Assembly: GCA_008501565.1 (NCBI GenBank)
Contig: QQUL01000296.1
Span: 1 to 5,794 of the forward strand
DNA length: 5,794 bases
Direction of reading: 5' to 3'
Origin: Armatimonadota bacterium
Lineage (GTDB): Bacteria; Actinomycetota; Acidimicrobiia; Spongiisociales; UBA5794
The translations under genes and the position numbers were made by a program. Positions 1 through 5,351 of the stretch are shown piece by piece (the first letter of the stretch is position 1; each line of letters starts with the position of its first letter). The notes under the pieces were generated by a model, which did no database searches, was not told the DNA's origin, and saw nothing but the letters and a program-made list of their open reading frames with translations.

Positions 1-100
1 GAACGGGCATTGACCGTGCGGACGCCGAATGGTCACAAACACTTGCGATTCGCTCGAAGCACGTGCCGTCCATGTCCGCGACAGGACATTTGGCTGACAT
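1..100 (-). CDS. possible 5' end of a leftward ORF leaving the window
   Basis: An ATG whose first base is at 100 opens a leftward frame that stays open for 33 codons to the window edge. It begins MSAKCPVADMDGT and has three Cys in its first 22 residues. It starts 13 bases after the aldehyde dehydrogenase stop, so it could be the third gene of the leftward operon. Arguments against: no clear SD precedes the ATG, the stretch is short, another leftward frame is also open here, and the ATG lies inside the strong inverted repeat at 60-111. I do not recognise the product. Extending the sequence to the left would settle it. Confidence 0.3.
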   Translation of the reverse strand, partial: MSAKCPVADMDGTCFERIASVCDHSASARSMPV

Positions 101-111
101 GGCGGCACGTG
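60..111. repeat. long bulged inverted repeat just after the aldehyde dehydrogenase gene
   Basis: CACGTGCCG (60-68) pairs perfectly with CGGCACGTG (103-111). After one bulged T at 69, CCATGTC (70-76) pairs with GACATGG (96-102). This gives a 16-bp stem with a 19-nt loop. An alternative inner hairpin, ATGTCC (72-77) with GGACAT (84-89), overlaps it. The repeat starts two bases beyond the aldehyde dehydrogenase stop codon, the position of a terminator or RNA-processing hairpin for that leftward transcript. No run of U follows, so a standard intrinsic terminator is not proven. Each arm also holds a CACGTG palindrome, so a protein-binding site is another option. Confidence 0.7.
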
Positions 112-113
112 AA

Positions 114-1592
114 TCAGTGTCGAATCACCACACTCTTGAGCTGGGTGTAGCTGAAGAGTTCATCAATATCTTCTTCCCTGCCGATGCCGCTGTCCTTGTA
201 GCCACCAAAGGGAGCCCCGGGTACGTGTGCGCCGGAACCGTTGACCCACACGTATCCTGCAGCGATGTCCTTGGCAGCTGACAGCCCCACACCAAGATTT
301 GATGTCCAAACGCTAGCCGTCAGTCCATAGTTGGTGGAGTTGGCCCGCTCGATCACCTCGTCGTATTCGTCGAAGGGCAGAGCCACCAAAACAGGTCCGA
401 AGACTTCCTCGCGCACGACCTCAGCACGGTCACTTTCGGTGGTGAACAGGGTGGGACGAATCCAATGGCGGATTTCCGAGTTCTCGTCCGATGGAAGGCC
501 GCCGGCTCGAAGCGTGACCTCCGGATCGTCGATCGCCCGCTGAATGAAGCCACACACCCGGTCATAGTGTCCAGCGAAGGCGATGACTCCTGTATCTGAG
601 CCTTCATCGAGCGGATTACCCACCGCCATGTCGTCGAGACGCTCGGCCACCAAATTGCAGAACTGGTCGTAGATGGCACGCTGCACAAAAGCACGAGAGG
701 TCGACCCACAGGACTGACCTTGCCAAGTGAAGTTCATACCTCTGATGGCACCCTCCACGGCAGCGGGTAGATCGGCATCGTCAAAGATAATGATGGGATT
801 CTTGCCCCCGAGCTCAAGGCTGACCGTCGTGAGCACCGGGGACTCGGCAGCGGTGATCTGGATCTTCTTTCCGGTGGAATGGCTGCCGGTAAACCCAATT
901 CGACGAACCTGGGGATGACGAACCAAAGCGTCGCCGACGACCGCCCCGACGCCGGTGACGATATTCAAGACACCCGGCGGGATGATGTCAGTCAGCAACT
1001 CACCCATGCGCAGGGTGCTGAGAGGCGTGTGTTCCGATGGTTTGAGGACAACCGTGTTGCCGACGACGAGAGGAGCAGCGATGCGGCTTGCAGCGAAGAG
1101 CAGGGGATGGTTGAAGGCAACGACACGACCAACGACACCGTAGGGTTCGCGGGACGTGTATTGGTGGATGCCTGGCACAGTAGGAACCGTCTTTCCGCAC
1201 ACTTCAAGGGTGAGTCCGGCAAAGTACTGCAATTGGTACGAGGCGATGTCAATGTCGTTGCGCATCTCGTGAAGCGGACTGCCGTTATCGAGGGAATCCA
1301 GATGCGAAAGCTCGTCCCGATTCTCAAGAAGAGTGTCTGCTATCTGGCGCAACACTGCCGCCCGATACAAAGGGGCCTCGTCCCGCCACTCACCGAATGC
1401 CTCAGTGGCTGCAGTCACAGCCCGATCCACATCAGCCGTGTCGCCGACCGGGACCCTTCCGAGACCACCGCCGGTGGCTGGATTGGTTACATCCTCGTAC
1501 TTGCCGGAATCTGCGCCAACGATCTCGCCCCCGATAAGCATGCCCCAAGTGCGTGAATCGAAACCGGAGCTGGTGTCTGCCGTGGTGGTCAA
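114..1592 (-). CDS. NAD(P)-dependent aldehyde dehydrogenase
   Basis: A 492-residue enzyme of the aldehyde dehydrogenase superfamily, expected to be cytosolic and to oxidise an aldehyde to its carboxylic acid with NAD(P)+. It is full length for the family and all key residues are visible: the oxyanion Asn161 in FNHP, Lys184 in LKPSE, the cofactor loop FTGSHSTG (234-241), the general base Glu260 in LELGG, the nucleophile Cys295 in GQSCGS, and Glu396 in EEVFGP. The start is TTG at 1592. It overlaps the stop of the upstream hydrolase by four bases (1589-1592), an upstream in-frame TGA excludes a longer form, and a G-rich AGGGGGTGA lies just upstream. The next in-frame ATG is codon 18, which would still leave the core fold. 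The overlap suggests translational coupling in a two-gene leftward operon. The substrate cannot be read from sequence; resemblance to betaine-aldehyde or aromatic-aldehyde enzymes is only general. Confidence 0.95.
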   Translation of the reverse strand: MTTTADTSSGFDSRTWGMLIGGEIVGADSGKYEDVTNPATGGGLGRVPVGDTADVDRAVTAATEAFGEWRDEAPLYRAAVLRQIADTLLENRDELSHLDSLDNGSPLHEMRNDIDIASYQLQYFAGLTLEVCGKTVPTVPGIHQYTSREPYGVVGRVVAFNHPLLFAASRIAAPLVVGNTVVLKPSEHTPLSTLRMGELLTDIIPPGVLNIVTGVGAVVGDALVRHPQVRRIGFTGSHSTGKKIQITAAESPVLTTVSLELGGKNPIIIFDDADLPAAVEGAIRGMNFTWQGQSCGSTSRAFVQRAIYDQFCNLVAERLDDMAVGNPLDEGSDTGVIAFAGHYDRVCGFIQRAIDDPEVTLRAGGLPSDENSEIRHWIRPTLFTTESDRAEVVREEVFGPVLVALPFDEYDEVIERANSTNYGLTASVWTSNLGVGLSAAKDIAAGYVWVNGSGAHVPGAPFGGYKDSGIGREEDIDELFSYTQLKSVVIRH

Positions 1593-2260
1593 CGGTCACC
1601 CCCTGACTGGTTGCCGGTCACCTGACCATTGACAACTTCGACAATTTGTTGAGTGCCCAATACGTCGGCATATTTTGCTTCCATATCGACGAGCGATTGG
1701 TTGTGGGCATCAGAAGACCGATCAGCGACGGCGTCAGCAGCAACGATCGGACGGAAACCGTGCTGAAGGGCATCTACCACCGTCGCCCTGACACAGCCGC
1801 TTGTTGTGCAACCAACGATCACCGCAGTGTCGACACCACGAAGGGTGAGCCAAGTGGACAATTCCGTGCCGAAGAAGCCTGACGGGTATCGGCGAAAGAG
1901 CGTTGGCTCCGTGTCTGACCTCTGTAGGCGGGGATCGAGGTCCGTATTGGCACTTCCAGCTCCCATGGTTGTGACACCAGAGTTCTTGAACCTCCAAACC
2001 CCAGCATCGGTGCAGTTCTCCTCATGGTAGCGGATGGCAAGAAACAGGACCGGAAGCTGATTCTGCCGAAATACCTCGAGCAGCTTCTGAATGTTCTCAA
2101 TCTCGCGATCCTGATTCGAGCCGAGTGGCAGCGCGGGATCAGTGAATCCGAGCTGCATATCAACCACGATGAGGGCCGGAACCCGACCGAAGCCGATAGA
2201 ACCGCCGAAACCCCGATCGTAGTAGAGGCTCTCCAGCGTGGAGCCAGACAAACTCGCCAC
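1589..2260 (-). CDS. isochorismatase-superfamily cysteine hydrolase (N-carbamoylsarcosine amidase-like)
   Basis: A 223-residue protein with the layout of N-carbamoylsarcosine amidase-like cysteine hydrolases, which cleave C-N bonds of amides or carbamoyl compounds. Visible blocks are the family N-terminus YYDRGFGGSIGFGR (13-26), VVDMQLGFTD with the catalytic Asp34, DAGVW (85-89), YPSGFFGTEL (125-134), the nucleophile region GCTTSGCVRAT with Cys156, DALQHGFR (163-170), and a conserved tail block with EAKYADV (194-200). The residue aligned with the family's catalytic Lys appears to be Arg123, which is unusual. The start is GTG at 2260 with AGAGGG (2265-2270) four bases upstream. The gene is first in the leftward operon and overlaps the aldehyde dehydrogenase. 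Family members act on N-carbamoylsarcosine, maleamate, nicotinamide-like or other small amides; which applies here is not known. Pairing with a dehydrogenase suggests release of an amine or ammonia next to an aldehyde-to-acid step. Confidence 0.9.
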   Translation of the reverse strand: MASLSGSTLESLYYDRGFGGSIGFGRVPALIVVDMQLGFTDPALPLGSNQDREIENIQKLLEVFRQNQLPVLFLAIRYHEENCTDAGVWRFKNSGVTTMGAGSANTDLDPRLQRSDTEPTLFRRYPSGFFGTELSTWLTLRGVDTAVIVGCTTSGCVRATVVDALQHGFRPIVAADAVADRSSDAHNQSLVDMEAKYADVLGTQQIVEVVNGQVTGNQSGGDR

Positions 2261-2276
2261 CTCACCCTCTCGTGTA

Positions 2277-2290
2277 GACTGTCAACAGTC
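2277..2290. promoter_or_regulatory. inverted repeat in the divergent control region
   Basis: GACTGT-CA-ACAGTC is a perfect 6-bp inverted repeat with a two-base spacer. It lies 16 bases upstream of the hydrolase GTG and 24 bases upstream of the VOC ATG. Its leftward strand contains TTGACA, but no -10 fits at the right distance before the hydrolase start, so I read it as a candidate operator rather than a -35 box. Confidence 0.4.
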
Positions 2291-2292
2291 AA

Positions 2293-2304
2293 TTGTATAC
2301 ACAA
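2293..2304. promoter_or_regulatory. candidate GntR/FadR-type operator
   Basis: TTGTATACACAA contains the perfect palindrome TGTATACA (2294-2301) and TTGT/ACAA half-sites. GntR-family FadR/FCD regulators typically bind short palindromes of the form TnGTnnnACnA, and this site fits. It sits between the divergent hydrolase and VOC genes and its right edge runs into the SD of the VOC gene, so bound protein could block both units. Leftward, TACAAT (2292-2297) could serve as a -10. The FCD-GntR gene at 4481 is the only regulator in the window and a natural candidate partner; this link is inferred. Confidence 0.45.
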
Positions 2305-2310
2305 AGGAGG
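2303..2310 (+). promoter_or_regulatory. strong ribosome binding site that sets the VOC gene start
   Basis: AAAGGAGG is a near-ideal SD four bases before ATG 2315 and ten bases before the in-frame ATG 2321. It excludes the much longer upstream reading frame, whose first part lies opposite the hydrolase gene. Confidence 0.8.
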
Positions 2311-2314
2311 CTGT

Positions 2315-2749
2315 ATGAAGATGCGTTCGGATACACAACTGTTCCTAGCACTGGCCGTTTCCGACCTTGAACGGGCTGCTCGGTTCTACCGCGACGTCCT
2401 CGGAATGGTAGAGATCAAGTCGGTCACAGTCTCTGACGACAAGGCAGCGACCTCTGCTTGTTCCGAGCGTGGGTTCCGATTCCGTATCTTCAGTCTCGGT
2501 CCACTCGCTCTGAAAATCGTACAACTGAAGAAGGAGGCTGCACCTACCAGTGGCTTGATAGACGACTACCTCGGCATCCGGTATGTTGCCTTCGTGGTCG
2601 AGGATCTCGATACGACTCATGCTGAGCTGCAGGAACTAGGCGTAGAGTTTCTCTCTCCAATCATGCCAGCCGAACCCGGCAACGATATCGAGCGACTCGT
2701 CTTCTTCCGGGATCCGGACGGCAACCTACTTGAACTGTACGGTACATGA
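2315..2749 (+). CDS. VOC-family (glyoxalase/dioxygenase fold) protein
   Basis: A 144-residue single-unit VOC protein with two beta-alpha-beta-beta-beta repeats. The first repeat starts LALAVSDLERAARFYRDVLGM (11-31), the second RYVAFVVEDLDTTHAELQELG (89-109), ending in the typical RDPDGNLLELYG (132-143). Family members are glyoxalases, epimerases, extradiol dioxygenases and ligand-binding resistance proteins. Of the usual metal ligands only Glu140 is clearly present. The two positions that normally carry His before the VxD motifs are Phe10 and Tyr90, so classic metal-dependent chemistry is doubtful. The start is ATG 2315, fixed by the SD at 2303-2310; ATG 2321 is possible and removes two residues. 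It is the first gene of the rightward unit, 43 bases before the zinc dehydrogenase. It may act on or bind an intermediate of the same pathway. Confidence 0.88.
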   Translation: MKMRSDTQLFLALAVSDLERAARFYRDVLGMVEIKSVTVSDDKAATSACSERGFRFRIFSLGPLALKIVQLKKEAAPTSGLIDDYLGIRYVAFVVEDLDTTHAELQELGVEFLSPIMPAEPGNDIERLVFFRDPDGNLLELYGT

Positions 2750-2792
2750 ACGTCAGAGCACGAGATAGAACCACAGTGAGGCGTTGATTCCG

Positions 2793-3911
2793 ATGGCAAC
2801 TTATCCGAAGGTGAGCTTGGCCGCCGTGCTGAAGGAATATGACCAGCCGCTCGTTCTCGAGGAATTGGTCGTCCCCCCGCTCGAACCTGGGGCCGTTCTC
2901 ATGAAGGTGGAATGCGCCACAGTTTGTGGGACAGACGTACACATTCAAAGGGGCCGTCTCCCTGGCGCCCAGATTCCACTGATTGCCGGACACGAATCGG
3001 TGGGCACTGTCATTGCTATGAGTGGCCGCGACCGAGATGCCAACGACCAGCCAATAAGCGCCGGTGACCGGATTGTCTTCTCGTACCCTTGGTGTGGCAG
3101 TTGCTATTGGTGCACGATCGCCGGGCAGCCCACCCTGTGCGAGGCCACTCGAATGTACGGTTGGGGTCCCATGACCGAGAGCCCACACCTCACCGGGACT
3201 TTTTCTGAGCTCGTTTATGTGCGGCCCGAATGCAACATCCTGCGAGTACCTGAAGAGCTTGATCCGGCGGTCGTGGCCTCGACCACATGTGCGCTCAGAA
3301 CCATCATGCATGGCTTTGAACGCCTCACTCAAACGGGACCTGTCCTACCAACCGATACCGTCGCAATCATGGGAAGTGGCGCCGTAGGTCTGTACGCAAC
3401 GGCGGTGGCGCGCCGTTCAGGAGCGGCCAAGGTGATCCTCCTCGGCGCTCCTCAAGATCGTCTTGAGATTGGGAGTTCTTGGGGAGCGGATCAAGTCGTT
3501 GATATCACCGCGACAAGCGCCGAGGAACGCCGCGACATCGTCATGTGCCTGACCAATGGCCGGGGCGCTGACATCGTCCTTGATTGTGCGGGACCAGTGG
3601 CCGCATTCGAGGAGGCGATGGAATTGACGCGGCGCGGGGGGCGAGTTGTCGAGATCGGGATTGGAACCACCGACCCAGGCACCATAAGCCCCTACTACTT
3701 GAACATCAAGATGATCAGTGTGACTGGAAGTGTCTCGGGTGCGATCCGCCACTACCACCGAGCGCTTGGGTTTGTACGATCCAACACCGGGACCTTTGAC
3801 TTCGGACTCTTGAACACCCGTGGCTTCGCCCTCAGTGATATCAACCTGGCGCTCGCCGGGGTGGAATCGCAGGAGTACCTCAAGCCCTACATCGAACCCT
3901 CTCGCCGCTAG
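2793..3911 (+). CDS. zinc-dependent medium-chain alcohol dehydrogenase
   Basis: A 372-residue MDR-superfamily dehydrogenase that should interconvert an alcohol and an aldehyde or ketone with a nicotinamide cofactor in the cytosol. Catalytic-zinc residues are Cys45 (CGTD), His67-Glu68 (GHE) and probably Cys166. A structural-zinc lobe is formed by Cys101, Cys104, Cys107 and Cys116. The Rossmann loop is GSGAVG (194-199). The position after the second Rossmann strand, usually Asp in NAD-specific enzymes, is Gly218 (LLGAPQDRL), which suggests NADP(H) use or relaxed specificity. ATG 2793 is preferred because GTGAGG (2776-2781) lies 11 bases upstream; TTG 2784, three codons earlier, is too close to that site. 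Length and C-terminus look complete. It follows the VOC gene closely and is probably co-transcribed. With the divergent aldehyde dehydrogenase it could form an alcohol-to-acid pair. Confidence 0.93.
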   Translation: MATYPKVSLAAVLKEYDQPLVLEELVVPPLEPGAVLMKVECATVCGTDVHIQRGRLPGAQIPLIAGHESVGTVIAMSGRDRDANDQPISAGDRIVFSYPWCGSCYWCTIAGQPTLCEATRMYGWGPMTESPHLTGTFSELVYVRPECNILRVPEELDPAVVASTTCALRTIMHGFERLTQTGPVLPTDTVAIMGSGAVGLYATAVARRSGAAKVILLGAPQDRLEIGSSWGADQVVDITATSAEERRDIVMCLTNGRGADIVLDCAGPVAAFEEAMELTRRGGRVVEIGIGTTDPGTISPYYLNIKMISVTGSVSGAIRHYHRALGFVRSNTGTFDFGLLNTRGFALSDINLALAGVESQEYLKPYIEPSRR

Positions 3912-3962
3912 CCCCGACTCTTCACGTGGTGTGATCGGTTGAGTGTCGGGTTCCGCGGAAAC

Positions 3963-4021
3963 GCCCTCCTGGTAAGGGATACTGCAGGTGTTGAGCCAGC
4001 AAGTTACCTGATAAGGAGGGC
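3963..4021 (+). repeat. leader hairpin that buries a Shine-Dalgarno sequence
   Basis: GCCCTCCT (3963-3970) pairs with AGGAGGGC (4014-4021), and GGTAA (3971-3975) continues the stem with TTACC (4004-4008), leaving TGATA (4009-4013) bulged: 13 base pairs closing a 28-nt loop. The downstream arm is the SD for the ATG at 4031, so the folded transcript would hide it. Sequestering the transposase start in read-through RNA is a known insertion-sequence strategy (for example IS10 and IS200). A cis-regulatory RNA is the alternative. Confidence 0.5.
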
Positions 4022-4030
4022 ATCTCTGAG

Positions 4031-4147
4031 ATGAACGCTAACAGCACACGTAGCGTGATTGTGGAATCGGGTGGGACCCAGGTGGAACGATGCACATCCA
4101 TCCCGATCGATCTCATGTCTGTAGCTCCTCTCACTCATCTGGGTTGA
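4031..4147 (+). pseudogene. 38-codon ORF, possible transposase N-terminal remnant
   Basis: The ORF starts at ATG 4031, nine bases after the strong SD AAGGAGGGC, and ends at TGA 4145. The first half (MNANSTRSVIVESGGTQV) resembles, from memory, the beginning of IS1380-type transposases; after about codon 18 nothing is recognisable, as expected if the gene was cut by a deletion near 4084. It lies inside the inverted-repeat-bounded element. It could instead be a leader peptide or a chance frame. Confidence 0.35.
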
Positions 4148-4392
4148 CGAACCACCGGGCGGACACGACAAAAACGGATTCGCGCTCACAGCGCAGTCGG
4201 GCCAGTCGCAGGGGCGGCCAAGTGCTAACACGAGCTCGCAGCTCACGGTGTAGATCGGCCTGCCCTAGCTGTTCCTCCACAACACCCCGAACCCGACACC
4301 GTCAACCTACAAGCCAACAAGTACCACGCCAGAGCGTCCCCCATTTCATACCAGATACTAAAGTGATGGACAGTGATTTCCGTTACGGATCG

Positions 4393-4405
4393 TTGTTGCG
4401 CACAA
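4393..4405. promoter_or_regulatory. possible autoregulatory operator upstream of the GntR gene
   Basis: TTGT-TGCGC-ACAA has the same TTGT/ACAA half-sites as the candidate operator at 2293-2304, with a five-base rather than four-base centre. It is 75 bases before the GntR start. Autoregulation is common in this family, but the match is short and could be chance. Confidence 0.2.
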
Positions 4406-4480
4406 TTGGAATGAACTCGTGCGATCCCACCGATTCTGCCGGAATCTCGTCGTGGTGTTTACAAATGGAGGGATTGCTTG

Positions 4481-5164
4481 GTGGCCGTTGAGAACAGAAC
4501 CCTGAGTCAGCAGGTATACGAGCACGTCCGCGCTGAGATTCTTTCGGGCCGATACCAGCCTTCAACCGAACTCAATGAGGTTGCGGCGGCTGAGGAACTG
4601 GGGGTCAGCAGGGGCCCCGTTCGTGAGGCCTTCGGCCGTCTCGGTGCGGAAGGACTCATTGAGTTACGCCCCCATCGGGGTGCACGGGTATCGGAGCTGA
4701 CCAAAGACGAGTTTCTCGACGCGTACGAAATGCGGGAAGGGCTCGAAGGGTTCGCGCTACGGGCTGCTGTTCCGAAGCTGACACCGCCTCTGGTCCAAGA
4801 AATGACCGCTGTGTGCGCGGCCATGGAGGAAGCGGCCACCCGAAATGACATAGACGTCTTCTTCGAGGCAAACGGACGATTCCACCGCATGTTCGTTGAT
4901 GCTGCGGACAATACGCACCTCACAAGGTTCTACGAAAGTCTCACGGCCCAGATGGGTCGATATCGTCACGTGTCGGTGAAGTTGCGTGGTGAAATCAGTC
5001 TATCGGTTGCGGAACACCGCCGGATCCTTGACGCCGCCATTGCAGGTGACGTCAACAAGGCGGCTGATCTCGCTGAAGCCCATGTCCGTGTTCCCCAGCA
5101 TGCAATCAAGATGCTCTCAGATACCCAATGGGTCGAACTGAGAACGATCGCCACGGATTCGTGA
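4481..5164 (+). CDS. GntR-family transcriptional regulator, FadR subfamily with FCD domain
   Basis: A 227-residue regulator. Residues 8-72 form the winged helix-turn-helix, with the typical ELGVSRGPVREAFGRLGAEGLIEL (39-62). Residues 76-215 form the all-helical FCD ligand-binding domain. Likely metal- or ligand-contact residues are Asn131 (often Asp in the family), His135 in FHR, His179 in AEHRRI and His201 in EAHV. FCD regulators usually repress catabolic genes for organic or sugar acids and release DNA on binding the substrate. GTG 4481 is preferred, eight bases after GGAGGG (4467-4472); TTG 4478 is only five bases away and adds one residue. It reads rightward, separated from the dehydrogenase gene by the transposon-like remnant, and may control the divergent region near 2290 or once have controlled the broken transporter to its right. 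Confidence 0.93.
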   Translation: MAVENRTLSQQVYEHVRAEILSGRYQPSTELNEVAAAEELGVSRGPVREAFGRLGAEGLIELRPHRGARVSELTKDEFLDAYEMREGLEGFALRAAVPKLTPPLVQEMTAVCAAMEEAATRNDIDVFFEANGRFHRMFVDAADNTHLTRFYESLTAQMGRYRHVSVKLRGEISLSVAEHRRILDAAIAGDVNKAADLAEAHVRVPQHAIKMLSDTQWVELRTIATDS

Positions 5165-5351
5165 CAATGATCTTGGCAACTTGGTGTAGCGCCTCATGTG
5201 ATACTTCACGCTGCGTAAAGCGAGTCGGATGAGGAGATGCAGACGGACGCATGTTCCCCGTTGGTCTGTATGGCATCGTCGGCGCCATCGGGTTCGCTCT
5301 GGTCGATCGGCCGTTCGCGACGCTATGAACCTACCCGGATTTCATGCAGGC
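5165..5351. other. intergenic stretch between the regulator and the transporter relic
   Basis: No convincing gene or terminator was found. The only small frame of note is 5251-5328 on the plus strand, 25 codons, with a hydrophobic stretch GLYGIVGAIGFALV. It lacks a well-spaced SD (GAGGAG at 5231-5236 is 14 bases away). It may be debris of a membrane protein or chance. Confidence 0.4.

Larger units (their letters stand above)
3937..4307. mobile_element. insertion-sequence remnant or MITE-like element with terminal inverted repeats
   Basis: The left end GGTTGA-GTGTCGGGTTC (3937-3953) is matched in inverted orientation by GAACCCGACAC-CG-TCAACC (4289-4307): 17 identical positions with a two-base gap. 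The 371-bp interval carries a short leading ORF (4031-4147) after a structured leader, and no intact transposase. This fits an insertion sequence that lost its interior, or a small non-autonomous element. The small ORF starts with a segment that, from memory, resembles the N-terminus of IS1380-type transposases; that family call is tentative. I see no clear target-site duplication. The palindrome TTCCGCGGAA (3951-3960) spans the inner edge of the left repeat. Confidence 0.5.
3912..4480. other. 570-bp stretch without an intact gene
   Basis: No reading frame here looks like a conserved full-length protein. The first two thirds (3937-4307) are explained as a transposon-like remnant with inverted ends. 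The rest (4308-4480) is the upstream region of the GntR gene; it contains a weak palindrome at 4393-4405 and the GntR SD at 4467-4472, but no convincing -35/-10 pair. Confidence 0.7.

Noticed and set aside
879..1556. 225-codon plus-strand frame opposite the aldehyde dehydrogenase
   Set aside because: It is the complement of a fully conserved enzyme, and its translation shows no family pattern.
2736..2746. TGTAC-G-GTACA inverted repeat at the end of the VOC gene
   Set aside because: It lies within the last codons of a conserved C-terminus and is short, so coding constraint or chance explains it.
2661..3332. 223-codon minus-strand frame opposite the zinc dehydrogenase
   Set aside because: It is antisense to clearly conserved coding sequence and resembles no protein I know.
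3913..3950. CCCGAC/GTCGGG pairing after the zinc dehydrogenase, possible terminator
   Set aside because: Only six base pairs across a long loop, no U-tract, and the right arm belongs to the inverted end of the transposon-like element.
3922..4134. Minus-strand frame containing SIGMDVHRS, reminiscent of IS110 transposase starts
   Set aside because: The residues after the motif do not continue the IS110 pattern, and the frame runs across the inverted end of the element; the similarity is probably accidental.
4182..4194. GCGCT-CAC-AGCGC small hairpin
   Set aside because: A five-base stem with no U-tract and no gene end nearby; common by chance in GC-rich DNA.
4090..4491. 133-codon plus-strand frame before the GntR gene
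   Set aside because: Its composition is rich in Ser, Arg and Thr without any conserved pattern, it crosses the right inverted end, and it overlaps the GntR start.
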